Assembly: GCF_018881545.1 (NCBI RefSeq)
Contig: NZ_JACVQD010000001.1
Location: 276,039 to 340,038 of the forward strand
DNA from: Polynucleobacter alcilacus
Lineage (GTDB): Bacteria; Pseudomonadota; Gammaproteobacteria; Burkholderiales; Burkholderiaceae
Direction of reading: 5' to 3'
DNA: 64,000 bases
The translations under genes and the position numbers were made by a program. Positions 38,102-46,350 of the stretch are shown here, piece after piece. Every line of letters starts with the position of its first letter. Position 1 is the stretch's first letter. The notes under the pieces are model-generated. The model made no database searches. It was not told the DNA's origin and saw only the letters and a list, made by a program, of their open reading frames with translations.

Positions 38102-39865
38102 ATGAGTGCAAAGCCTAAGAATAATGCTGAAGACAATGCGGATAAGCCTAGTGAGATCGGCTTAAGAAAAGGTCTGACTAGCTATGGCGATAAAGGCTTC
38201 TCTTTATTTTTACGCAAAGCCTTCATCAAAGGCGCTGGATATACCAATAGCGCATTAGATCGTCCTGTGATCGGCATCATTAATACTGGTAGCGCCTACA
38301 ACCCCTGCCATGGAAATATGCCGCAGTTACTGGAGGCGGTAAAACGTGGGGTGATGTTAGCTGGTGGTTTACCAATGGAATTTCCTACCATCTCTATTCA
38401 TGAAAGTTTTGCTGCACCAACTAGCATGTACTTGCGAAATCTCATGTCGATGGATACCGAAGAAATGTTACGCGCGCAGCCGATGGATGCTGTAGTGATG
38501 ATTGGTGGCTGCGATAAAACGGTTCCAGCCCAAATGATGGGCGCGGCTTCTGCAGGCTTACCTGCCATTCAGCTGATTACAGGCTCCATGCTAACTGGCT
38601 CGCATCGGAGTGAACGTGTTGGTGCCTGCACTGACTGCCGTCGCTACTGGGGCAAATTTAGAGCAGGCGAGATTGATGCAATCGAAAAAGATGAAGTCAA
38701 TGACCAATTAGTAGCCAGCGTTGGCACTTGCTCTGTCATGGGTACAGCCAGCACGATGGCTTGTATCTCCGAGGCCTTGGGTATGACGGTTCCTGGTGGC
38801 GCAACACCCCCGGCGGTTACCGCAGATCGTATCCGAGTTGCAGAAGAAACTGGAACTTGTGCAGTGCAAATGGCTAAAACGGGTTTGACGATCGACAAGA
38901 TATTGACTGCAGATGCGTTTGAAAATGCCATTCGGGTGCTATTGGCGATCGGCGGTTCTACGAATGGCCTTGTTCACTTGGCTGCAATTGCAGGTCGCAT
39001 GGGTTTAGAAATTGATTTAGAAGCTTTAGACAAAATGGGTAATGAAACTCCTGTCCTGGTAGATTTAAAACCATCTGGCGATCATTACATGGAAAACTTC
39101 CATGATGCAGGTGGTATGACCACCCTACTTCGTGAACTTAAACCATTACTCAAACTCAATGCCCTCACAGTCACTGGAAAAACGCTCGGTGAAGAAATTG
39201 ATGCTGCACCCCCCAGCTTCAAACAAGATGTGGTTCGTAAGATCAATAATCCAATCTACCCGCGTGGCAGCATTGCCGTATTACATGGCAATCTAGCGCC
39301 AGGTGGAGCCATCATCAAACAATCGGCTGCAGATGAAAAACTCATGGAACATGAAGGCCGTGCTGTTGTCTTTGAAAATGCAGCAGACTTGGCAAACCGC
39401 ATTGATAGCCCAGATTTAGATGTAACGTCTGAGGATATTTTGGTTTTAAAAAATATCGGCCCCAAAGGTGCTCCAGGCATGCCTGAAGCTGGCTATATCC
39501 CCATTCCGATGAAACTCGCGCGTGCGGGTGTCAAAGATATCGTGCGCATTTCTGATGGGCGCATGAGTGGTACTGCCTTTGGCACAATTGTGCTGCATGT
39601 CACTCCAGAGTCTGCCATCGGCGGTCCATTAGCCCATGTTCATAATGGCGATCGCATTCGACTGAGTGTTAAAAATCGAGAAATTAGCCTATTAATTTCT
39701 GATGCTGAATTAGCCAAGCGTATTCAAGAGAATCCAATTACTTCTCCAACGGCAGAACGAGGCTATAAAAAATTATTCTTAGACACGGTGACACAAGCAG
39801 ATCAAGGAGTTGACTTTGATTTCTTGAGGGCAGTTAAGATGGTAGGGAAAACACCTCAAGCCTAA
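38102..39865 (+). CDS. IlvD/Edd family dehydratase, probably sugar-acid type
   Basis: A 587-residue dehydratase. Cluster ligands are visible: Cys of YNPCHGNM, Cys of IGGCDKTVPAQMMG and Cys of VGTCSVMGTAS. The segment ERVGACTDCRRYWGKFRAGEID and the lack of the usual IlvD start place it nearer to the L-arabonate/D-xylonate dehydratases and their relatives than to dihydroxy-acid dehydratase itself. It would turn a sugar acid into a 2-keto-3-deoxy acid. A role as true IlvD cannot be excluded without a phylogeny. The preceding barrel protein may be a linked porin. Confidence 0.82.
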   Translation: MSAKPKNNAEDNADKPSEIGLRKGLTSYGDKGFSLFLRKAFIKGAGYTNSALDRPVIGIINTGSAYNPCHGNMPQLLEAVKRGVMLAGGLPMEFPTISIHESFAAPTSMYLRNLMSMDTEEMLRAQPMDAVVMIGGCDKTVPAQMMGAASAGLPAIQLITGSMLTGSHRSERVGACTDCRRYWGKFRAGEIDAIEKDEVNDQLVASVGTCSVMGTASTMACISEALGMTVPGGATPPAVTADRIRVAEETGTCAVQMAKTGLTIDKILTADAFENAIRVLLAIGGSTNGLVHLAAIAGRMGLEIDLEALDKMGNETPVLVDLKPSGDHYMENFHDAGGMTTLLRELKPLLKLNALTVTGKTLGEEIDAAPPSFKQDVVRKINNPIYPRGSIAVLHGNLAPGGAIIKQSAADEKLMEHEGRAVVFENAADLANRIDSPDLDVTSEDILVLKNIGPKGAPGMPEAGYIPIPMKLARAGVKDIVRISDGRMSGTAFGTIVLHVTPESAIGGPLAHVHNGDRIRLSVKNREISLLISDAELAKRIQENPITSPTAERGYKKLFLDTVTQADQGVDFDFLRAVKMVGKTPQA

Positions 39866-39902
39866 TTCCTTAATATTGCTATGCCACTATGATTTTGTGG
39901 TC

Positions 39903-41579
39903 TCAAAGATTTCGGAGTTCGCGTCGTAGAATCTTTCCCACATTGGATTTGGGAAGATCGTTTAAGAATACAATTTTCATGGGGCGCTTATAGCTTGTCA
40001 TGTGCTCTTTGCAGTATTGCAAGATTTGCGCTTCGGTCAAATGGTGATTGTCTCTGACGACATACGCTTTAACAATTTCCCCTAACTTTCGATGCGGTAC
40101 GCCAATCACTGCGCACTCTTTGATACCCGTCATTTGCGTTAAAACATCCTCAACTTCATTTGGAAATACTTTAAATCCTGCGACCACAATCATGTCTTTT
40201 TTACGGTCAACGATTTTCACAAAGCCTTCAGCAGTAATCAGGCCAATATCCCCTGACTTGAAATAGCCGTCTGCCGTCATGCAATGCTCAGTCTCTTCTG
40301 GTTTATTCCAGTAACCCTGCATTACCTGTGGGCCTTTAATCGCAATCTCTCCTGCAGTTCCATGGGGGAGCTCTACTTCATCATCATCTAAGATCACCAC
40401 GTCTGTACTGGGGATAGGCATGCCGATGTGGCCCGTGAAATGCTTTTCTAAGGGGGTATTTACACACACTACTGGCGATGTTTCGGATAAACCATAACCT
40501 TGGGCGATCGGCACTCCAGTCAGTGCCTGCCAATGATCGGCAGTTTTTTTATGTACCGCCATACCGCCACCAATCGTGACCAATAAATTGGGGAGTTTCA
40601 CCTTTTTAAATTCAGGACGATGAATCAATGCATGAAACAAGGTATTGACGCCGGGGAAAATATTGATGTTGGGATGTTTACTGAGCATTTTTATAAAGCC
40701 AGTGATATCCCGTGGATTGGGAACTAAGATTAATAAGCCCCCTTTGGCGATCCCCAGAAAAGCACAAGCAGTCAGGGCAAAAATATGGGTCAAAGGTAAG
40801 GCACACAGAAATACTAACTGCTGATCAGGTTTCTGTTTCAGGCCCGGGTTTAGCCAAGCTTCAATCTGATTGACATTAGAGAGAATATTTCGATGCAGCA
40901 ATACAGCGCCTTTAGAAACTCCGGTTGTGCCACCGGTGTATTGCAAGAAGGCAATATCGTCTAAACCAATATCTGGCTTCTGAAAAGGATGCCCCCCACC
41001 AATTCGCAATGCTTCTTTGAAGGGGATATGAGCGAAGTCCCAGGCAGGTATGAGCTTTTTTATTCGTGTAGCTACCCAATTAATTAAATGTCCTTTTAAT
41101 CCCAGTAATTCACCGGGGCTGCTGACGATCACTTGCTGAATCGATGATTGGGGCAGTATTTTTTGATAGATGTGCGCAAAGTTTTCTAGCACGGCAAAGA
41201 CGGATGCTCCGCTGTCTTGCAATTGGGCTTCTAGCTCTCTAGGGGTATAGAGTGGATTGATATTCACCACCACATACCCGGCGCGCAATGTACCAATCAT
41301 GGCGATGACATAGTCAAGGACATTGGGATACATCAGTGCTACACGTGCGCCTGGTTCTAAATTGAGGGTCTGCAGATAAGCAGCAAAGTCTTTAGAGAGC
41401 TTATCAATCTCTCTATAAGAGAAAAAACGTCCCATTGCTTCAAATGCTTTGCGATTTTCAAAACGCGCTAGTGACTTGTCAAAGAAATCCGCTAGGGAAG
41501 CGTTTTCCAGAGGTGCAATCTCTTGCGGCACCCCTATAGGATAATTTTTAAGCCAAGGTTTTGAAGTACGCTGTGCCAT
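39903..41579 (-). CDS. fadD: Long-chain fatty acid-CoA ligase
   Basis: A 558-residue ANL-superfamily acyl-CoA synthetase that activates fatty acids by way of an acyl-AMP. The P-loop is YTGGTTGVSKGA, the A5 region is GYGLSETSPVVC, and the C-terminal hinge and catalytic segment are VDRKKDMIVVAGFKVFPNEVE and SNVGKILRRELR (Lys). The match to FadD is close in length and motifs. It is convergent with the dehydratase. No clear FadR-like operator is seen in its upstream region. Confidence 0.9.
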   Translation of the reverse strand: MAQRTSKPWLKNYPIGVPQEIAPLENASLADFFDKSLARFENRKAFEAMGRFFSYREIDKLSKDFAAYLQTLNLEPGARVALMYPNVLDYVIAMIGTLRAGYVVVNINPLYTPRELEAQLQDSGASVFAVLENFAHIYQKILPQSSIQQVIVSSPGELLGLKGHLINWVATRIKKLIPAWDFAHIPFKEALRIGGGHPFQKPDIGLDDIAFLQYTGGTTGVSKGAVLLHRNILSNVNQIEAWLNPGLKQKPDQQLVFLCALPLTHIFALTACAFLGIAKGGLLILVPNPRDITGFIKMLSKHPNINIFPGVNTLFHALIHRPEFKKVKLPNLLVTIGGGMAVHKKTADHWQALTGVPIAQGYGLSETSPVVCVNTPLEKHFTGHIGMPIPSTDVVILDDDEVELPHGTAGEIAIKGPQVMQGYWNKPEETEHCMTADGYFKSGDIGLITAEGFVKIVDRKKDMIVVAGFKVFPNEVEDVLTQMTGIKECAVIGVPHRKLGEIVKAYVVRDNHHLTEAQILQYCKEHMTSYKRPMKIVFLNDLPKSNVGKILRRELRNL

Positions 41580-41678
41580 TACCTTATGAGAAATAACTTT
41601 CTTGAATGGTTGTCAGATTTTGAAACAGCAAAGCATCTCCAATCAATCTCTGTTACCGAGTTGAATGACTCAAAAAAC

Positions 41679-41957
41679 TTAGATTAGTTTCTTGGTACCC
41701 TTTAATAATTTCATGGCACCCCAACCGACTGCCAGCGCTTTGCTGGCTAATTTGGGCTTGTAATGCGCCAATGCTGCAAATGCACTGGTCCATAAAATGG
41801 GGTTACCTTTAATGAAGTTGAAAGCATCCACGCCTTTATCAGCCCAAGAAAGTGGCTTCTCCCAAGGCTCAAAGTGCTCTGCAAACTCTTTACGTTCGCG
41901 GCTCGCCTGAATCATTAATTGGTGGCGACGTAGTTCAAGCGCTTGAATATCCTTCAT
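41679..41957 (-). CDS. YqjK-like small protein
   Basis: A 92-residue protein with a basic, helical first half (LRRHQLMIQASRERKEFAE) and a hydrophobic patch (NPILWTSAFAALAHY). In enterobacteria a YqjK protein of similar size is the third member of the yqjD-yqjE-yqjK group, as here. It overlaps the yqjE-like gene by 4 nt. The role is unknown; the set is linked to stationary phase and ribosome or membrane association. Confidence 0.75.
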   Translation of the reverse strand: MKDIQALELRRHQLMIQASRERKEFAEHFEPWEKPLSWADKGVDAFNFIKGNPILWTSAFAALAHYKPKLASKALAVGWGAMKLLKGTKKLI

Positions 41958-42322
41958 TTAGACAGCGCCTCGTGATCCTTAGCAAGCTCACTGATCGAGG
42001 CTTCGAATAATTGAGGCATTGTGCGGAGGGATTGGACAATGAGCAAGATCAATATCAAGCCGATGCTTAAAAAGGCTCCGGTTAAGAGGCCTAGGGCCAG
42101 CATGCGATCTGCTTCCCAGCTATAGATCACAATCAATAAAGCCAACATCACTAGGCCAAAGAATAAAAAGAATAAAGCACAAACAATCATGATGAGCAAA
42201 CTAATAAATTTACTTCTAGCAATTTGTACATCGATCGAAAGCAACTCCAAACGCGTTTGGGCTATCGAAGCGCCAGAGGCAAAGAGATTTTTTATGGAGG
42301 AAAGTAAGTTTTCTTGTGACAT
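41954..42322 (-). CDS. YqjE-like phage-holin-superfamily membrane protein
   Basis: A 122-residue protein with two long hydrophobic helices in the middle (FISLLIMIVCALFFLFFGLV, then LALGLLTGAFLSIGLILILL) and charged ends, the pattern of YqjE/holin family III-like proteins. It sits between the YqjD-like and YqjK-like genes, coupled to the latter by an overlapping start. It is probably not lytic; the name reflects fold similarity only. Confidence 0.82.
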   Translation of the reverse strand: MSQENLLSSIKNLFASGASIAQTRLELLSIDVQIARSKFISLLIMIVCALFFLFFGLVMLALLIVIYSWEADRMLALGLLTGAFLSIGLILILLIVQSLRTMPQLFEASISELAKDHEALSK

Positions 42323-42328
42323 ATGAGC

Positions 42329-42670
42329 CTAGCGACGGCGAATAAAAAGGCCAATTAACAAGCCCAAGCCTGCCGCAACGCCCACAGCCTCCCATGGATT
42401 GCGATGTACAAAATCATCTGCACCTTCAGCTACTTCCTTTGCTTTAACGCTGAACTTGCCTTCGATACCAGAGAGGCTTTCTTTTGCGCTAGCAATTGTC
42501 TCCAAGGCTTTATTACGAATAGAACTAATGGTTTCGCTAGGATGATCTTCTGTCGCATGGATCAAGGCCTCGGCATCAGCCATGAGGGCCTTGAATTCGC
42601 CAATCAACTGATCTGCCCCAGAAGAGACTGCCTCAGTAGAAATGAGATGTTCTGACTTTTTAGTGGTCAT
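42329..42670 (-). CDS. YqjD/ElaB family (DUF883) membrane-anchored protein
   Basis: A 113-residue protein with a long amphipathic helix followed by the DUF883 hallmark: NPWEAVGVAAGLGLLIGLFIRRR, quoted by parts NPWEAVGVAAG and GLFIRRR, a C-terminal membrane anchor with terminal arginines. E. coli YqjD and ElaB are stationary-phase inner-membrane proteins that bind ribosomes. It is the first gene of the three-gene group here. Confidence 0.88.
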   Translation of the reverse strand: MTTKKSEHLISTEAVSSGADQLIGEFKALMADAEALIHATEDHPSETISSIRNKALETIASAKESLSGIEGKFSVKAKEVAEGADDFVHRNPWEAVGVAAGLGLLIGLFIRRR

Positions 42671-42718
42671 CGGAATGCTTCCTTCGTTATGGTCGATTTA
42701 TTCTAAGGTAGTTCTATT

Positions 42719-43186
42719 CTAAGCATTTCTATGTGAAGTACCCAACAATAGAACGGTCATCCCTGCATTGCCTTCTTTAAACCGCTGTAAATAACTTTTG
42801 AGACCCGGTCGGCGCTTCAATAGAGCTCGATATGAATCACTACCAAAGGCGACCTGTTCTCCAAAGAAGTATTCTTCAACCCGGTCTGCATAGCGATTAT
42901 TCTCAAGCGCCTCCTGAATCGCCCATTTGATGCGGCCACCCTCCCCGCTAGATCCATATCCATGTATTAACACAATGGCCTTGATGCCCAAGTCTATCGA
43001 TTTGCGCAAGTGCTCCGTCAGTTGCTCCAGGGCATCCTCTACCAATGGGCTACCCTGTTTAATATTGATTTCCGCAGTATCTGAACTCAGAATGGGTGTC
43101 TCTTGCGATCCACAATGCGGGCATTGGTCAAATAATGGCCTGGCGTTCCCACAGTCGGGACACTCAGCAATAGATAACATGGTCAT
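42719..43186 (-). CDS. Zinc-ribbon plus Smr-domain protein
   Basis: A 155-residue protein. The N-terminus has two CxxC knuckles (CPDCG and CPHCG), a small zinc ribbon. The rest resembles a Smr domain: LTEHLRKSIDLGIKAIVLIH, GYGSSGEGGRIKWAIQ, and a closing strand TVLLLG. Smr domains act as nucleases or as RNA/DNA-binding modules. A usual EIDLRG motif appears only weakly (EINIKQGSPLVEDAL). A second in-frame ATG two codons on may be the true start. Confidence 0.72.
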   Translation of the reverse strand: MTMLSIAECPDCGNARPLFDQCPHCGSQETPILSSDTAEINIKQGSPLVEDALEQLTEHLRKSIDLGIKAIVLIHGYGSSGEGGRIKWAIQEALENNRYADRVEEYFFGEQVAFGSDSYRALLKRRPGLKSYLQRFKEGNAGMTVLLLGTSHRNA

Positions 43187-43206
43187 AGTGCTTTAAAAGG
43201 CTAATT

Positions 43207-43506
43207 TTATGAACAGTATTTACTTTCTAAAGTAGCAGCATCAATCGATTTGTCATCTACCATGAGATTAAGAGCCTTTTGTGCCTCTTCACGATTTTCA
43301 AGTGTCTTCAGATGCGTATTAATGAGACTAGAAACATCTTTCCTAATCGAGGTATTGCCATAACGCAGACCCTTCAAGGTTACTACTGCCTCAGCAGAAA
43401 TTTTGCATTGCTGATTAATCAACGCAGCAGAATCTGAAGATTGTGTATTGGCATAAGCATAGGCTGCAACGGAGATTGATACGGCGGCTAATAATGTCTT
43501 TTTCAT
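43207..43506 (-). CDS. Small secreted protein of unknown function
   Basis: A 99-residue protein with a signal peptide (KKTLLAAVSISVAAYAYA) and a mature part of about 80 residues that contains two cysteines (QQCKISAEA and the C-terminal KYCS), which could form a disulfide in the periplasm. The mature part is helical by composition. No family is recognised. It is followed closely upstream by the micro-HTH gene and could share its transcript. Confidence 0.75.
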   Translation of the reverse strand: MKKTLLAAVSISVAAYAYANTQSSDSAALINQQCKISAEAVVTLKGLRYGNTSIRKDVSSLINTHLKTLENREEAQKALNLMVDDKSIDAATLESKYCS

Positions 43507-43507
43507 C

Positions 43508-43687
43508 TTAGTTCCTTATTTTGTGACCACAGGTAGGACAGCATCCCAAATCTTTTGCCTTCGTTTTTCTGAGGGCGGCATACACGCTGGATTCTGAGAT
43601 TTCCATCTTTCTCGCAGCTTGAGCTGCCGTCATACCCTTCCCTACCCATTCCAAAGCTTGATGTGTTTTCGGTATTTGTCTCTTCAT
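43508..43687 (-). CDS. Micro-HTH protein with C-terminal Cys knuckle
   Basis: A 59-residue frame with a strong GGGAGG site four bases before the ATG. The core GMTAAQAARKMEISESSVYAALRK, quoted as GMTAAQAARKM and SESSVYAAL, reads as a helix-turn-helix of the homeodomain-like type; the tail GCCPTCGHK has a CxxC knuckle plus extra Cys and His that may bind zinc. It resembles small DNA-binding proteins seen in phage and mobile genes. A -10 (TATAGT) and direct repeats lie upstream on its strand. It ends 2 nt before the small secreted protein gene. Confidence 0.75.
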   Translation of the reverse strand: MKRQIPKTHQALEWVGKGMTAAQAARKMEISESSVYAALRKTKAKDLGCCPTCGHKIRN

Positions 43688-43706
43688 TTAACCTCCCAGT
43701 AACATA

Positions 43707-43739
43707 ACTATACTACAGAAGTTGTGAAGTTGTGAAGTT
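43707..43739 (-). promoter_or_regulatory. Promoter of the micro-HTH gene with iteron-like direct repeats
   Basis: On the minus strand TATAGT (43707-43712) is a fair -10. Just upstream, 43718-43739 (plus strand) is 2.75 copies of the 8-bp unit GAAGTTGT, covering the -35 zone. This would suit binding of a small HTH protein at its own promoter. Confidence 0.5.
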
Positions 43740-43879
43740 TAATTACTAAGGAAAAACACCTAGTCGAGAAGAATTCAGGCAATTTCAGGAAAAGTCAGCC
43801 CAATACCGTCAAAATTTGAGGCAAAACGAATGTTTTAAGGCAGACAAGGTATGATTCAAAGGGTCAAAAGGAGCTAAAA

Positions 43880-44419
43880 ATGTACCGCATTGTTTTTTTA
43901 TTACTCGCCAGCATTGGGCTCGTCGCCTGCAACAATAACGACAGGGTAGTCAGCGCCTGGGAAGTGAATGACGTATATCAAGCAACCATGGTGAGCTCAA
44001 GTGCAGTTGCCGGACAAAAAACCTATGTTGGCCCTCCAATCAATACGATGGATGCCAACAATACGTATGAGATGTTTAATTTAAGAAGTACGCAGTCTCA
44101 GTCAGGTGTTAAAACTTATGAACTCGTTGTCATGCTGACCTATTACTCACAATGGCGTTACTACGATTCAGCAGTTTTGGAGACCAGCCCTGCTACCTCC
44201 TTTAAGGTCATCTCTAGGGAAGCAGGCGTATGTGAAGATAGAGGGTGCATCTTTAAAGAATTGCTATCTATTCAGTTAAGCGATGCCTTCTTGAAAGACC
44301 GTGTAAAAAATGGCTTCCAGCTCACTATTTCTTCTAAAACTGGTGTCAATACCGATGTCTTTGTACCCTCGCAATACATTAAGGGTTATTTAAAAGCGGT
44401 TGATGGTACTAACTATTAA
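43880..44419 (+). CDS. Lipoprotein of unknown function
   Basis: A 179-residue lipoprotein; the signal peptide ends in the lipobox LVAC. The ribosome site AAGGAG is well placed. The mature part is beta-rich and carries a pair of cysteines, CEDRGC, probably a disulfide. No family is recognised. It stands alone with its own terminator and is flanked by genes on the other strand. Confidence 0.82.
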   Translation: MYRIVFLLLASIGLVACNNNDRVVSAWEVNDVYQATMVSSSAVAGQKTYVGPPINTMDANNTYEMFNLRSTQSQSGVKTYELVVMLTYYSQWRYYDSAVLETSPATSFKVISREAGVCEDRGCIFKELLSIQLSDAFLKDRVKNGFQLTISSKTGVNTDVFVPSQYIKGYLKAVDGTNY

Positions 44420-44450
44420 TACATAGGCCTATGCCGTGTGATTCACATAG

Positions 44451-44481
44451 ATAAAGGGGCTCTCACTGCCCCTTTATTTTT
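44451..44481 (+). terminator. Terminator of the lipoprotein gene
   Basis: Perfect 10-bp stem ATAAAGGGGC / GCCCCTTTAT with a 7-nt loop, followed by TTTT. Confidence 0.9.
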
Positions 44482-44524
44482 GTCTATAGCTCATAGGCCT
44501 GGATCCTATCAGCGCTTAGGCAAT

Positions 44525-44552
44525 AAAAAAGCCACCCGCAGGTGGCTTTTTT
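44525..44552 (-). terminator. Terminator of the phasin gene
   Basis: AAAAAAGCCACC / GGTGGCTTTTTT, a 12-bp stem with a 4-nt loop; T-runs are present on both strands, so it works in both directions. On the minus strand it follows the phasin stop by 22 nt. Confidence 0.93.
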
Positions 44553-44574
44553 GACAACTAGAGTTAAGACTAAA

Positions 44575-45150
44575 TTACACAGATTTACGTGCTGTTTTTG
44601 CAGCAGGCTTAGTAACAGCGTATTGGCCTTGAATGTTTTCCAATGCGGCGTCAACACTCTTCTCAAAGTTTGCAAAAGCATCAGTAGCTGTAGCGCGAAC
44701 TTGGTCAAATTGTTGAATTGAAGCTTCAAATGCAGTTTTGAAGGCAGAAACAAATGCCTCAGAACCAGCAGGAGCTGACTTAGTAGCTTCTTTCACAAAT
44801 TTCAGCAAATCAGCACGTGCGTCATCGATAGAAGCGTCAACTACTTGAGCAACTTCTTTGTTACCGTTACGAAGTACTTTATTTACTTTAGCTTGGTAAG
44901 CAGCAGCGTACTTAGCAACTTCTTGAGCAGCTTCAGGCTGAGCTAATTTAGACAATTCTTTTGGATCTTTAACAGCCATCAATTGAGTGCTTGCATCTTG
45001 AGCAACTACTAAAGCATCTTTAGCAGCGGCTTGGTTGATTTCAGCTAATTCTTGTGCGCTTTCAATAGCTACTTGAGCTAAATGTTTAGCTGTTTCGATT
45101 GCTTTAGCTTGTGCTGTGGCGTACTGGTCGTTTAATTGGTTTTGAAACAT
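44575..45150 (-). CDS. phaP: Phasin family protein (PHA granule associated)
   Basis: A 191-residue, Ala-rich, wholly helical protein with the phasin pattern: an N-terminal helix with QAKAIETAKHLAQ, ELAEINQAAAKDALVVAQD in the middle, VRATATDAFANFEKSVD near the end and a basic Lys/Ala tail (TKPAAKTARKSV). Phasins coat polyhydroxyalkanoate granules. No PHA synthase is in the window, but betaproteobacterial phasins are commonly unlinked to phaC. The upstream region has TTGC/GCAA palindromes that may be PhaR sites. Confidence 0.9.
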   Translation of the reverse strand: MFQNQLNDQYATAQAKAIETAKHLAQVAIESAQELAEINQAAAKDALVVAQDASTQLMAVKDPKELSKLAQPEAAQEVAKYAAAYQAKVNKVLRNGNKEVAQVVDASIDDARADLLKFVKEATKSAPAGSEAFVSAFKTAFEASIQQFDQVRATATDAFANFEKSVDAALENIQGQYAVTKPAAKTARKSV

Positions 45151-45187
45151 GATATCTATTCCTTATTTAAGTGAGTTGAACAATTTA

Positions 45188-45228
45188 TTGCGATGCACCA
45201 TTTTAAGAAGTATTTTGCGGCATTGCAA
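45188..45228. promoter_or_regulatory. Possible PhaR operators upstream of the phasin gene
   Basis: TTGC-GGCATT-GCAA at 45215-45228 is a spaced palindrome, and TTGC-GAT-GCA near 45188-45197 is a similar half-kept copy. PhaR of other bacteria is reported to bind TGC-rich palindromes in phaP promoters; the link here is inferred from position and resemblance. Confidence 0.4.
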
Positions 45229-45442
45229 CAATTATTTATAAAAATAAGTATGGTGATAGGGATAATAAACAACAATATAGTCATAACCCATTGAAAATAA
45301 TAGGTTTATTCCTCATTAGTGAATACCCTAAGCTGAGCATTATTAAAAAATACCCTGTATTTTGAATCCGAATTCCTACTCCAGCGCTAAATGGGCTATC
45401 AATCTCAAAACGCGCATTTAGGCCAATTAATGCTCTATGGGA

Positions 45443-45913
45443 TTAATTAGCCCCGAGCTTGCAAACCTTATTCAATTGATTGCAAATTTTAAATATGGTG
45501 TTTGTCGCGACAGATGTGCTGGGATCCTGACCCTGCGGCGCAGCAGTCGCGGAGATCATGATTTCAGATGTCTGTTCGCTTAGTACCACTACATTGATGG
45601 ATGCACTCTTCGCCCCCTCGGTGACACTGAATTTGAAGCTGCGAGGATCTTGAGAGGTAATCGTTAAAGCGGGGTTTTGGCTTGCCACATTAACGGCAGT
45701 TGCATACACTTTACTTGCGGGTGCGTTGATGATCACCGTAGCAAGTTGAACCGCTGGTGCACCACTCGAGTCATTTTGAGTCATCTGATTAATCCGCCCT
45801 TCGATGTGACGAGCAGCAAAAATCCACTGTGCATACGCCGTCTCAGAAAAGATCAAACTGGCTAATGCTATTTTAAGTAGTGTTTTACTTAGGGAAATTT
45901 TCTTAGCCATCAT
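45443..45913 (-). CDS. Exported protein of unknown function
   Basis: A 156-residue protein with a signal peptide (SLSKTLLKIALASLIFSETAYA). The start has GAAGGA seven bases upstream; a reading to 46015 would overlap the DUF1622 gene and add a non-signal leader. The mature part resembles in outline the small DUF3568/SoxR-like periplasmic domain proteins (repeated beta strands: KVYATAVNVASQNPALTITS, KFSVTEGAKSASINVVVLS), but I cannot place it in a family. Two Cys near the C-terminus (KICNQLNKVCK) may form a disulfide. Confidence 0.75.
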   Translation of the reverse strand: MMAKKISLSKTLLKIALASLIFSETAYAQWIFAARHIEGRINQMTQNDSSGAPAVQLATVIINAPASKVYATAVNVASQNPALTITSQDPRSFKFSVTEGAKSASINVVVLSEQTSEIMISATAAPQGQDPSTSVATNTIFKICNQLNKVCKLGAN

Positions 45914-45954
45914 GATTGAATCCTTCAAATGTAAACTAACGATTGATTGGTAAT

Positions 45955-46302
45955 CTACCCATTTCTGGGGGGCTGCCATGGCCAGCGGCCATCGATTTCC
46001 AGCGTTAAAGACCAACTTAAGAAACAGCGAATCAGAACGATCAGTCCTAAAACCGCCACACTGGTTAAAGTCGGACTAATTGCCACTGTACGAATGACAT
46101 CACCGGCTACTAATATCTCCAGACCCAAGATTAATGAACGGACAATCTGAGCGCGAAAGGTTTTATATGCAATATCTGAGGACTGAGTAATTAATGCTTT
46201 GGCAAAGCCATATAAACCCCAAAGAACACCAATGGCTACAACAGAGACCCCTAAGGCATCCATCACATTACTAACACCCCGAATGATCTCTATTTGATCC
46301 AT
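45955..46302 (-). CDS. DUF1622 membrane protein
   Basis: A 115-residue protein with three hydrophobic helices and the DUF1622 pattern: VVAIGVLWGLYGF, FRAQIVRSLILGLEILVAGD and VIRTVAISPTLTSVAVLGLI. The function of the family is not known. It lies between an exported unknown protein and a DUF1345 membrane protein, all on the same strand with short gaps, so they may be expressed together. Confidence 0.87.
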   Translation of the reverse strand: MDQIEIIRGVSNVMDALGVSVVAIGVLWGLYGFAKALITQSSDIAYKTFRAQIVRSLILGLEILVAGDVIRTVAISPTLTSVAVLGLIVLIRCFLSWSLTLEIDGRWPWQPPRNG

Positions 46303-46350
46303 GATTTAGATTCCTTTAAAGCGCAGACTCTGCAAAATACACGCACATGA

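Noticed and set aside
41650..41672. Inverted repeat GAGT...ACTC upstream of fadD
   Set aside because: Four-base arms only and no match to a known FadR operator that I can recall.
44484..44753. Minus-strand frame overlapping the phasin terminator and 3' end
   Set aside because: It runs through a strong terminator and is a frame shadow of the phasin gene.
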